64,000 nt of DNA, taken from NCBI GenBank assembly GCA_023703655.1, contig CP097973.1, forward strand, positions 1,110,170 to 1,174,169, in the 5' to 3' direction. Each line of letters starts with the position of its first letter. Within the stretch, counting starts at the first letter, position 1. The DNA is from SAR86 cluster bacterium (lineage in GTDB: Bacteria > Pseudomonadota > Gammaproteobacteria > Magnimaribacterales > D2472). This document shows positions 41,756-49,906 of this stretch, in pieces. Made by a program: the position numbers and the translations under genes. Under the pieces are notes generated by a model, which had not been told where the DNA came from, searched no databases, and saw only the letters and a program-made list of their open reading frames with translations.

Positions 41756-42750
41756 ATATATGAATATGTTCCAGATTCATTAATTTTTGATTGGTAATTA
41801 TTAAGGCTCCCATTTTTGAACATGATTTCATTAGTTGTGCCCCAAATATTTGTGATTGGTGCAATAAAATATTTTGCTCCATCTAGAAAGATCTCCAAAT
41901 GCAAACAATGATCCGTACTTGGTAAATTGAAGTGACCTAGCAAATATACCTGATTTCTTAGTGCTCCATCAGTATCTCTATCAATCTTAAAACTAAACTC
42001 ATTTTCTGGCTTTGATAAAGCTTGTTGGTTCCACCTAGTTGTATTTGTAGCCCATTTCTTCATATATTCCTTAACAATTTTAATTTGCTGTTTCCTATCA
42101 AACTTATTATTTAGTTTATGTTTGCTTATATTTTCAATTTCTAAAATATTTGGTCTATCATTCTCCCAATCTATAATCGTATCTCTTATGTAAAACTCCT
42201 TGGAGCCTAGAGAAGTGTGTATATGATTTTTTATGTCTCGAGGTCCTGAAGAATTAACAGTTATTTCAAAGTTTCCATCCTTGTCTGCATGAATATTATT
42301 CCCTGAAATTAGGCCAATTGTTTTCATATCCTCGTCCCACAATGTAAAATGATTTTCATTGAATTGCTGCTTACCAAGTTTGCCTCTTATTACGTATGAT
42401 TGATCGTGACTTATTGGAATTACTCGATAGACAGAATCAGGATTATCAATACCCCATCTTGAGCCAGGAATTGGTATGTTTTTAGTAACATGAGGGATCC
42501 TGCTAATGGTAATAACTTTTGGATAACTTGGATCTTGATTAAGGCCCCAAATTACTGCACCAAACATTACTTCATCAAAAGCTTTATCAAAACAACTAAG
42601 CATCACCTCTGACGGTTTTACTAAGTCTAGCCAATAGGAACGAATATGTTCTCTCCAATCTAGTATCTCTTCATCATTAAAGATCTCATTAGCAAGCAAT
42701 TCATGCTCCGCTTGGTCGTTTGTAGCGATTGGATTATTGATACCCTTCAT
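41506..42750 (-). CDS. DUF1214-like protein of unknown function
   Basis: 414 residues, cytoplasmic by lack of a signal. Segments such as RWGIDNPDSVYRVIPISHDQSYVIRGKLG and the later IFLDGAKYFIAP and GILTLRWSGFP resemble DUF1214-type proteins, which often occur near SDR and acyl-CoA genes in bacteria degrading steroids or similar compounds. I am not certain of the family. It overlaps tesB by four bases upstream, and its stop at 41506 sits in the 262-bp duplication, so its tail is repeated once downstream. Function unknown. Confidence 0.7.
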   Translation of the reverse strand: MKGINNPIATNDQAEHELLANEIFNDEEILDWREHIRSYWLDLVKPSEVMLSCFDKAFDEVMFGAVIWGLNQDPSYPKVITISRIPHVTKNIPIPGSRWGIDNPDSVYRVIPISHDQSYVIRGKLGKQQFNENHFTLWDEDMKTIGLISGNNIHADKDGNFEITVNSSGPRDIKNHIHTSLGSKEFYIRDTIIDWENDRPNILEIENISKHKLNNKFDRKQQIKIVKEYMKKWATNTTRWNQQALSKPENEFSFKIDRDTDGALRNQVYLLGHFNLPSTDHCLHLEIFLDGAKYFIAPITNIWGTTNEIMFKNGSLNNYQSKINESGTYSYILSQKDPGVHNWLDPSGLSEGILTLRWSGFPNEVVGKDLYVKSQLLLIEDAKKNLSEEQYISTVEREEQLKIRAQSYAWRIEE

Positions 42751-43616
42751 TTTTTATTTTTCCATAATCTCATAAGGCCTTCTTGAGCTGTAGAAGCAAC
42801 TAGCTGACCTGATTGTGTAAAAATTGAGCCTAAAGAAAAACCCCTAGCACCGCCAGAAATTGGACTTTCCATTGAATACAGATGCCAATCATTAAATTCA
42901 ATATCATTATGAAACCACATTGCATGATCAAGGCTGGCGCTTTGAAAATTACTGGACATAAAATTTAATCCATGCGGATTAACAGCTGTGCCCAACAAAC
43001 CCATGTCAGATACATAAAGCAATAATGCTTGATTAATTTTTTGATCGTTTGGAATTCTTCCATTTGGTTTCATCCAGGTATTTCTAATTGGGGGTGCTTT
43101 CTTTGGGTTGAGATAATCAATTGGTTCAACTTGTCTCATTTCGATTTCTCTTTCTCTTAACCATATGGAGTGAAATTTTTTATCAATCTTATTTTTAATC
43201 CTTTTTCTCATTTCTGATTCACTTTCAAGATCATCTGGTCCAAATATGTTTGGCATTTCAGCCTGATGAGATAAGCCCTTTTCTTTCACTTTAAAAGAAA
43301 TGGAACAATTAAAAATTGCTTCACCACTCTGTATTGCTCTTACTCTTCTTGTGGTAAAACTTTTACCATCTCTAATTCTGTCAACATCAAAAACAATCTT
43401 ATTATCAATATCTCCAGGTCTTAAAAAATAGGAATGAAACGAATGAGCATATCTTTTTTCTTGAATCGTGCTATATGCAGCCATCAAACATTGCGCCATA
43501 ACTTGTCCACCAAAGATCCTTCCATAGCCTGTACTTTTTCCATCCCAAACAAATAAATTTGCATCAATTTTCTCAAGATTGAAAAGATTAAGGGTATTTT
43601 TAAGAGCTTTATTCAT
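42747..43616 (-). CDS. tesB: Acyl-CoA thioesterase II
   Basis: Double-hotdog thioesterase releasing free acids from acyl-CoA. The 289-residue protein has WDGKSTGYGRIFGGQVMAQ at the N-terminus, YAHSFHSYFLRPGD, and the second-hotdog motifs LDHAMWFH and GGARGFSLGSIFTQSGQLVAS, all typical of TesB. First gene of the minus-strand operon tesB, DUF1214-like, SDR, SnoaL-like; the set suggests modification and CoA release of a lipid or steroid-like substrate. Divergent from cobS with a 75-bp shared upstream region. Confidence 0.92.
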   Translation of the reverse strand: MNKALKNTLNLFNLEKIDANLFVWDGKSTGYGRIFGGQVMAQCLMAAYSTIQEKRYAHSFHSYFLRPGDIDNKIVFDVDRIRDGKSFTTRRVRAIQSGEAIFNCSISFKVKEKGLSHQAEMPNIFGPDDLESESEMRKRIKNKIDKKFHSIWLREREIEMRQVEPIDYLNPKKAPPIRNTWMKPNGRIPNDQKINQALLLYVSDMGLLGTAVNPHGLNFMSSNFQSASLDHAMWFHNDIEFNDWHLYSMESPISGGARGFSLGSIFTQSGQLVASTAQEGLMRLWKNKK

Positions 43617-43691
43617 TTATATGCATAATTATCACATAAAAACTAGATCAAAAAGGATTCTACAGTTAGCATATGCTTCCTATTTAAAAAA

Positions 43692-44651
43692 ATGATTGAT
43701 AATAATTACATAGATCTGCCTGATCAACCCAAAAAAAAGATAAATACCAAAAAAACATTTGGTTTTGATGTTGGCTTTGATGTCTATGGTTTTGCAGATA
43801 CAACAGAATGGGTACCTAATATTGATGACGTATATGTATTTGATAAACAAACCACAACATCAATTCTTGCTGGATTCATGTTTAATAAAAGAGTTATGAT
43901 CCAAGGCTTTCATGGTACTGGTAAATCAACTCATCTTGAACAAGTTGCTGCAAGACTTAATTGGCCTTGCATAAGAGTTAACCTTGACAGTCATATAAGT
44001 AGAATAGATCTCCTTGGCAAAGATGCTATTGAATTGGAAGATGGTAAGCAGGTTACCAAGTTCAAAGAAGGAATATTGCCATGGTCACTTCAAAATCCAG
44101 TTGCACTTGTATTTGATGAATATGATGCTGGAAGGCCTGATGTGATGTTCGTTATACAAAGGATCTTAGAGGTTGAAGGTAAGCTAACCTTGTTAGATCA
44201 AAATAAAGTATTAAAGCCGCATCCTGGATTCAGACTATTTGCAACAACCAATACAGTTGGCTTGGGGGATATTTCTGGTCTCTATCATGGCACGCAGCAA
44301 ATTAATCAAGGTCAAATGGATCGTTGGCACATCTTAAGTGCTTTGAATTATTTACCTAATAGCCAAGAATTTAAAATTATTTCTTCCAAAGTCCCTGAAC
44401 TAAATGATGATGAATTAATAAAAAAAATGATTACACTTGCAAATCTTACCAGGCAAGGATTTGCGAATGGAGATATATCTACTTTAATGTCGCCAAGAAC
44501 GGTCTTAAGTTGGGCACAAAACTTTATAATTTTTAATGATATTGAGGGTTCTTTTGCAGTGAGTTTTCTTAATAAATGTGATGAGACAGAAAAACCCATG
44601 CTTGAAGAATATTTTCAACGCTGTTTTGCGGAAGGCCATACTGAAAACTAG
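43692..44651 (+). CDS. cobS: CobS-like AAA+ ATPase
   Basis: AAA+ ATPase of the MoxR branch, homologous to the CobS subunit of aerobic cobaltochelatase. The 319-residue protein has the Walker A GFHGTGKSTHLEQ (about residues 75-87), Walker B VALVFDEYDAG (about 138-148), and the sensor segment LFATTNTVGLGD. CobS acts with CobT (next gene, three bases downstream) and CobN; no CobN or cobalamin synthesis gene is in the window. The pair may therefore be a metal-insertion or chaperone machine for another protein, possibly the diiron protein encoded next. That partner is inference. Confidence 0.88.
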   Translation: MIDNNYIDLPDQPKKKINTKKTFGFDVGFDVYGFADTTEWVPNIDDVYVFDKQTTTSILAGFMFNKRVMIQGFHGTGKSTHLEQVAARLNWPCIRVNLDSHISRIDLLGKDAIELEDGKQVTKFKEGILPWSLQNPVALVFDEYDAGRPDVMFVIQRILEVEGKLTLLDQNKVLKPHPGFRLFATTNTVGLGDISGLYHGTQQINQGQMDRWHILSALNYLPNSQEFKIISSKVPELNDDELIKKMITLANLTRQGFANGDISTLMSPRTVLSWAQNFIIFNDIEGSFAVSFLNKCDETEKPMLEEYFQRCFAEGHTEN

Positions 44652-44654
44652 TTA

Positions 44655-46427
44655 ATGTCTTGGCAACATAAAAGAAAATTCTTACAAACTGCGGGTGAGT
44701 CAACGGCCAAGGCAATTTCTAAGTCTAAGGATCTTTTTATTGAAGCAAAAAGTCCAGAACGTATACCTCAATCAAACAAACTAAATATCGATCAGCCACC
44801 AAATTCAAGAAGACAATTGAATAAATGGAGAGGTGAGATTGACTCTCAAGCATTTTGGAATCTTTTTCACAAAGAAGGTCCTAAAATGATTGATTCAAGA
44901 TATAAACAATATCTCAATGAATTAGAACTTGCGAGAGTTGAAATTTTAGGTGGCAAAACCTATGAAGGAACCATATCCAATATTACTTCATCGACTGCAA
45001 ATCGATTTAATGAAGCCTTTGCAAATAATGATGAAAAAGATTCAATACCTCCCATAGCTCTAAATATTTTTTTGAAAGAATTGTATGGCATAAAAATGTC
45101 AGCCAGCACCATAACCCTTTTTAGATCAATTAAAAAGATTCTGAATCCACACAAGAAAAGCTTTGAAAAGTTAATTGATTACCTAGAAGATCAGGACAAC
45201 TATGAGAGTCAGGCAATTAAAATCTTAAAGAAAATAATTGTGCTTGATGATGACGATGATAAATCCCCTAGTAATCATGATAATGAGACCCAAGGAGATG
45301 ATCAGGATATTGAAGATGAAAATAATGATTCTCAAACTACGGAAACAGAAGATGTTGATTCATCTATTGATGAAGTTGATGCAATCGATGACGTTGAATA
45401 TGAAACTTCTGAGGTTGATGATACTTCTGTTCAAGAGGAGATTGATATTGATCGAGAATTTTTAGAACAGGATTTTGCGAAAAGCAATCAGCCATATTAT
45501 GCATTTACAGATAAGTTCGATGAAGTGATAAATGCCTCGGATCTTGCAACAGAGCAGGAAATAAGAAGATTGCGCGAGCAGCTTGATAGATTCATTGAAC
45601 CGCACAAAATTACAATAGGAAAATTGGCTAATCGTCTTCAAAGGCTGCTTATGGCACAACAAAAGAGAGAATGGAGTTTTAATCTTGATGAAGGCATTCT
45701 TGATACTGCAAGATTATCAAGAGTTATCACAAAACCTGGCTCACCATTAAGTTTTAAACTAGAGTCGGAAAATGAGTTCAAAGATACTGTTGTAACACTT
45801 TTAATTGATAGCTCTGGTTCTATGCGCGGAAGATCAATGACTCTTGCTGCAATTTGTGGAGATATTATAGGCAGTACTCTTGATAGATGTAATATTAAAA
45901 CTGAGATTCTTGGATTTACAACCAAGCATTGGAAAGGTGGTGAGGCAAGAAAATTGTGGATTAGTCAAGGTAGTAATTCTAATCCTGGACGATTAAATGA
46001 TCTAAGACATATTATTTTTAAGTCTGCTGATGATCCTTTTAGGCGTTCAAGAAAGAACTTTGGAGTTATGCTTAGAGAGGGACTACTAAAAGAAAATATT
46101 GATGGTGAGGCACTTTTGTGGTCATTTAAGAGATTATTACCGAGACAAGAACAAAGAAAAATTTTAATTGTTATTTCAGATGGAGCGCCAGTAGATGACA
46201 GCACATTGTCCTCAAATCATAGTGATTATTTAGAAAATCATCTAAAGGCTGTAATTAATAAAATAGAAGCGTCAAAATATGTAGAATTATTAGCCATTGG
46301 AATCGGGCATGATGTTTCTAAATATTATGATCGATCCATCACTATAAATAGAGCTGAAGAGTTGGGTGAGGTGTTACTCAACGAGTTAACACGGCTTCTT
46401 ACCGATACTTCTTTAAAGAATGCCTAA
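44655..46427 (+). CDS. cobT: CobT-like VWA-domain protein
   Basis: 590-residue partner of CobS. The N-terminal region is mixed, followed by a long acidic stretch (about residues 195-275, mostly Asp/Glu with Ser/Thr), then a C-terminal von Willebrand A domain with the metal-binding [14 protein letters not shown] (about 381-394), [18 protein letters not shown], and [11 protein letters not shown]. This is the CobT layout. The acidic stretch, as in CobT, probably binds partners or metal. It overlaps the diiron gene by eight bases, showing one operon cobS-cobT-diiron. Confidence 0.88.
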   Translation: MSWQHKRKFLQTAGESTAKAISKSKDLFIEAKSPERIPQSNKLNIDQPPNSRRQLNKWRGEIDSQAFWNLFHKEGPKMIDSRYKQYLNELELARVEILGGKTYEGTISNITSSTANRFNEAFANNDEKDSIPPIALNIFLKELYGIKMSASTITLFRSIKKILNPHKKSFEKLIDYLEDQDNYESQAIKILKKIIVLDDDDDKSPSNHDNETQGDDQDIEDENNDSQTTETEDVDSSIDEVDAIDDVEYETSEVDDTSVQEEIDIDREFLEQDFAKSNQPYYAFTDKFDEVINASDLATEQEIRRLREQLDRFIEPHKITIGKLANRLQRLLMAQQKREWSFNLDEGILDTARLSRVITKPGSPLSFKLESENEFKDTVVTLLIDSSGSMRGRSMTLAAICGDIIGSTLDRCNIKTEILGFTTKHWKGGEARKLWISQGSNSNPGRLNDLRHIIFKSADDPFRRSRKNFGVMLREGLLKENIDGEALLWSFKRLLPRQEQRKILIVISDGAPVDDSTLSSNHSDYLENHLKAVINKIEASKYVELLAIGIGHDVSKYYDRSITINRAEELGEVLLNELTRLLTDTSLKNA

Positions 46428-47556
46428 TAATTTATATAATGTAGCCATGAAGATCACAAGAAAAAAAGGGCCACCAGAAGACATTATTCACTTTGATACT
46501 GAATATAATGAATTAAATCTTACCTCCAAGAATGTAGAGGACATATGCGAGATCTTTAAAACTCCATTAACAGGTGCTTATAACTGGGATTACACAATTG
46601 CAGACAATAGAATAAAGAAATTATATGAGTTGGGTAAAGAATTAAATTGGAATGGTTCGATTGATTTGAATTGGGAATACACTCATCCAAAAGATGAATT
46701 TTTTATGCAAGCTGATGAAGATCTTCCTCATGAGGCTCTAGAAGCATACAAAGCACTATCTGATGAAGAAAAACTTGAGTTTAATAGACATGATCTAGCT
46801 GAACTGATGAGCCAATTTTTGCATGGTGAGCAAGGTGCTCTCTTAGTTGCATCTCAACTAACTTCTTGTGCTCCTACATTCAATGCAAAACTCTATGCAG
46901 CTTCACAAACATTTGATGAAGCAAGACACGTTGAGGTCTTTAATAGATATCTTCAAGAAAAAATTGGTATGCATTATCCAATTAACAAAAATCTTAAAGC
47001 GTTGCTTGATAAAATATTAACTGATCCAAGATGGGATCTGAAATTTATTGGCATGCAGATCATCATTGAGGGGCTAGCTCTAGCTGCATTCCAAATGCTC
47101 AAACAATTATCTAAGGATCCACTTCTGACTCAGCTACTACATTATGTTATTAGAGATGAAGCCAGACATGTAACTTTCGGCATCAATTATTTAGAAGATT
47201 TTGTTAAAACTTTAACTGATGAGGAGCGTGAAGAAAGAGCAGAGTTTGCCTTTGAAGCATGTGTTATTTCTAGGGAAAGATTAATTAATACGAGAGCAAT
47301 GCAAAAATATCTCAAGATGAGTGAAGATGAGGCTAGAGAATTTACATTACAGACTTCAGCGAATAATACTTTTAGAAACTTTTTGTTTTCAAGAGTAATT
47401 CCAAATCTTTCTCGAATTGGACTACTAACAGATAATGTAAGACCTAAATTTGATGAGTTAGGTTTGCTTGAGTTTGAGCACGCTCCAGATGATTTTGAAT
47501 GTGATTGGAATGAGCTTGAGAAGCCATTAGAGAACTTTGACGAAATTTCTGCCTAA
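46420..47556 (+). CDS. Ferritin-like diiron protein
   Basis: 378 residues (or 369 from the ATG at 46447). The four-helix diiron ligand pattern is visible: Glu in [14 protein letters not shown] (about residue 139), [10 protein letters not shown] (E-A-R-H, about 167), Glu in [10 protein letters not shown] (about 217), and [10 protein letters not shown] (about 247). This is the R2-like/oxygenase-type arrangement with two ExxH motifs. A redox or oxygenase activity is likely, substrate unknown. It overlaps the end of cobT, so the AAA+/VWA pair may serve its metallation or activation. Its C-terminal three quarters are repeated downstream in the 891-bp duplication. Confidence 0.8.
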   Translation: MPNNLYNVAMKITRKKGPPEDIIHFDTEYNELNLTSKNVEDICEIFKTPLTGAYNWDYTIADNRIKKLYELGKELNWNGSIDLNWEYTHPKDEFFMQADEDLPHEALEAYKALSDEEKLEFNRHDLAELMSQFLHGEQGALLVASQLTSCAPTFNAKLYAASQTFDEARHVEVFNRYLQEKIGMHYPINKNLKALLDKILTDPRWDLKFIGMQIIIEGLALAAFQMLKQLSKDPLLTQLLHYVIRDEARHVTFGINYLEDFVKTLTDEEREERAEFAFEACVISRERLINTRAMQKYLKMSEDEAREFTLQTSANNTFRNFLFSRVIPNLSRIGLLTDNVRPKFDELGLLEFEHAPDDFECDWNELEKPLENFDEISA

Positions 47557-47564
47557 TACTAAGA
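46674..47564. repeat. 891-bp tandem duplication, left copy
   Basis: Identical by eye to 47565-48455, directly adjacent. It spans from inside the diiron gene to eight bases past its stop. Flanking bases do not match, so no microhomology marks the junction. As for the 262-bp unit, unmerged contig overlap is the simplest explanation. Confidence 0.9.
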
Positions 47565-48455
47565 GGAATACACTCATCCAAAAGATGAATTTTTTATGCA
47601 AGCTGATGAAGATCTTCCTCATGAGGCTCTAGAAGCATACAAAGCACTATCTGATGAAGAAAAACTTGAGTTTAATAGACATGATCTAGCTGAACTGATG
47701 AGCCAATTTTTGCATGGTGAGCAAGGTGCTCTCTTAGTTGCATCTCAACTAACTTCTTGTGCTCCTACATTCAATGCAAAACTCTATGCAGCTTCACAAA
47801 CATTTGATGAAGCAAGACACGTTGAGGTCTTTAATAGATATCTTCAAGAAAAAATTGGTATGCATTATCCAATTAACAAAAATCTTAAAGCGTTGCTTGA
47901 TAAAATATTAACTGATCCAAGATGGGATCTGAAATTTATTGGCATGCAGATCATCATTGAGGGGCTAGCTCTAGCTGCATTCCAAATGCTCAAACAATTA
48001 TCTAAGGATCCACTTCTGACTCAGCTACTACATTATGTTATTAGAGATGAAGCCAGACATGTAACTTTCGGCATCAATTATTTAGAAGATTTTGTTAAAA
48101 CTTTAACTGATGAGGAGCGTGAAGAAAGAGCAGAGTTTGCCTTTGAAGCATGTGTTATTTCTAGGGAAAGATTAATTAATACGAGAGCAATGCAAAAATA
48201 TCTCAAGATGAGTGAAGATGAGGCTAGAGAATTTACATTACAGACTTCAGCGAATAATACTTTTAGAAACTTTTTGTTTTCAAGAGTAATTCCAAATCTT
48301 TCTCGAATTGGACTACTAACAGATAATGTAAGACCTAAATTTGATGAGTTAGGTTTGCTTGAGTTTGAGCACGCTCCAGATGATTTTGAATGTGATTGGA
48401 ATGAGCTTGAGAAGCCATTAGAGAACTTTGACGAAATTTCTGCCTAATACTAAGA
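47565..48455. repeat. 891-bp tandem duplication, right copy
   Basis: Second copy of 46674-47564; junction at 47564/47565. It carries a truncated diiron reading frame and the original start of the beta-helix gene. Confidence 0.9.
47596..48447 (+). pseudogene. Truncated duplicate of the diiron protein
   Basis: 283 residues identical to the C-terminal part of the preceding protein, from [13 protein letters not shown] onward. It keeps all four helices and both ExxH motifs but lacks the first 95 residues. No good ribosome binding site precedes the ATG; an AAGAGG formed at the junction is about 30 bases away. Most likely a by-product of the duplication rather than a second gene. Confidence 0.75.
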
Positions 48456-48877
48456 TTCTTGTTTATCTATTATTATCGCTATTTATAAGCTTCACCCACG
48501 CTGCATTGATAATAGTTAAGCCAAATGCTAAAAATAACTTTTTTAATATTTATGAGGCACTAGAAATTGCAAATGAAGGGGATGTGATAAGACTAACAGC
48601 AGGTGAATTCAACCTAGAAAAAGTATTACTGATTAAAAAAGATAATCTGAAATTGGAAGGTGCAGGGAGAAAAGCGACTATCTTAAGTATAGATCATTCG
48701 AAGTTTCCTCTAGTGGTAAACAAATCAAATAACTTTACTTTACAAGACTTGACTATGCAGTTGGATGAACAGGAGCTATCAAAATTTTCAAAAAGAACAT
48801 TTAAAAATGTTTCTTTTGAAAGATTCTCTCTTGAAAAAAAACCATCACAAATTAGAAAGCGTTACGTTAATTGGTGA
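48428..48877 (+). CDS. Small secreted beta-helix-like protein
   Basis: 149 residues from a TTG at 48428, inside the end of the diiron frame. A signal peptide (ILVYLLLSLFISFTHA, about residues 9-25) is followed by NIYEALEIANEGDVIRLTAGEF and LEGAGRKATIL, the opening coils of right-handed beta-helix (pectate-lyase-like) proteins. Only two or three coils are present, much shorter than usual. Periplasmic or surface location likely; function unknown. Before the 891-bp duplication its start would have overlapped the single diiron gene in the same way. Confidence 0.6.
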   Translation: MTKFLPNTKILVYLLLSLFISFTHAALIIVKPNAKNNFFNIYEALEIANEGDVIRLTAGEFNLEKVLLIKKDNLKLEGAGRKATILSIDHSKFPLVVNKSNNFTLQDLTMQLDEQELSKFSKRTFKNVSFERFSLEKKPSQIRKRYVNW

Positions 48878-48933
48878 AAGCTTTACAAAATTGTAAAATA
48901 CCCTAAATCTTAAATGAATAATAAGGAGATCTT

Positions 48934-49677
48934 ATGTCAAATCATAGAGCTTTAAATATGTTTGGGCGTTCAGGCAATCCTGCTTTTGGTAATAAATTTT
49001 CACAACAGGGGAGTTTTGTCGGCACTGATGCTATGTCTCTTTCCGGTACAGTAAATAAAACAGGCATTCTGCTTGGTTTGTGCTTTTTTGGTGCATTAAT
49101 AGGTTGGAATGTGCCTAATATGGCCTTAATTTGGATTGGTATAATTGGAGGCTTTGGTGCGGCTCTTTACACAATGTTTGTTCCTAGAAATGCAGGAATA
49201 TCATCACCTATATATGCATTTCTTGAGGGATTAGCACTTGGAGCAATATCATTATTTGCTGAAATTCAATATCCTGGAATAGCTATCCAAGCTATTGGAC
49301 TTACGTTTGGGACACTTGCATCTCTCTTATTTTTTTATAAAAGTGGGCTGATTAAACCTACTGAAAATTTCAGATTAATGATCTTTTCTGCTACAGCAGG
49401 AATAGCAATTTTATACTTAGTAAGCTTTATTATGTCCTTTTTTGGCTCAGGCATTGGATTTATTCATTCTAATGGGATTTTTGGAATCGGATTCTCTTTA
49501 TTTGTTGTAGCAATTGCAGCTCTAAATTTAGTTCTAGACTTTGATTTTATTGAACAGGGGTCAGAGTTAGGGCTTCCAAAATATATGGAGTGGTTCGGTG
49601 CATTTGCTTTAATGGTGACATTAGTATGGTTATACCTTGAAATCTTGAGATTGCTAATGAAATTAAGGTCTCGATAA
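48934..49677 (+). CDS. Bax inhibitor-1/YccA-like membrane protein
   Basis: 247 residues, preceded by a strong AAGGAG ribosome binding site eight bases ahead of the ATG. The N-terminus has GNPAFGNKFSQQ, typical of the bacterial Bax-inhibitor-like family, followed by seven hydrophobic segments from about residue 43 to the end and a conserved acidic helix (NLVLDFDFIEQGSELGLPKYMEW). Family members are proton-sensitive calcium leak channels or FtsH-linked; the role here is unknown. Confidence 0.85.
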   Translation: MSNHRALNMFGRSGNPAFGNKFSQQGSFVGTDAMSLSGTVNKTGILLGLCFFGALIGWNVPNMALIWIGIIGGFGAALYTMFVPRNAGISSPIYAFLEGLALGAISLFAEIQYPGIAIQAIGLTFGTLASLLFFYKSGLIKPTENFRLMIFSATAGIAILYLVSFIMSFFGSGIGFIHSNGIFGIGFSLFVVAIAALNLVLDFDFIEQGSELGLPKYMEWFGAFALMVTLVWLYLEILRLLMKLRSR

Positions 49678-49681
49678 GTAA

Positions 49682-49906
49682 ATGAATGCTTTTATCTTTG
49701 GTTTACTCACAATAATATCTTTGTTTATTTTTTTTAATCTAGGCAAGGTAAAAGCTTCAAAGAAGCAGACTCAAAGAGACAACAGAGTGAATTGGTCAAA
49801 GCCGCCATGGAAAAGAAAACAACAATCAAATGTTAATCGAAATCAACCAACTAAAGGTAGAATTGTTGAAGGTAAAGCTGAAGAGGTTGATTCAAATGAA
49901 AAATAA
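49682..49906 (+). CDS. Small membrane protein of unknown function
   Basis: 74 residues: one N-terminal membrane helix (about residues 3-20), then a basic, Asn/Gln-rich cytoplasmic tail ending in EEVDSNEK. It starts four bases after the Bax-inhibitor-like gene and its end overlaps the start of the M1 peptidase by 11 bases, so it belongs to the same transcript. No recognised family. Confidence 0.55.
   Translation: MNAFIFGLLTIISLFIFFNLGKVKASKKQTQRDNRVNWSKPPWKRKQQSNVNRNQPTKGRIVEGKAEEVDSNEK

Noticed and set aside
45238..45465. Methionine-rich open frame inside cobT
   Set aside because: It is a shadow of the acidic repeat-like stretch of CobT in another frame.
43692..46427. Cobalamin biosynthesis operon
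   Set aside because: Only CobS and CobT homologues are present; no cobN or other cob gene lies in the window.
47596..48447. Second diiron protein as a genuine paralogue
   Set aside because: It is base-for-base identical to the upstream copy, lacks the N-terminus and a ribosome binding site, and is explained by the 891-bp duplication.
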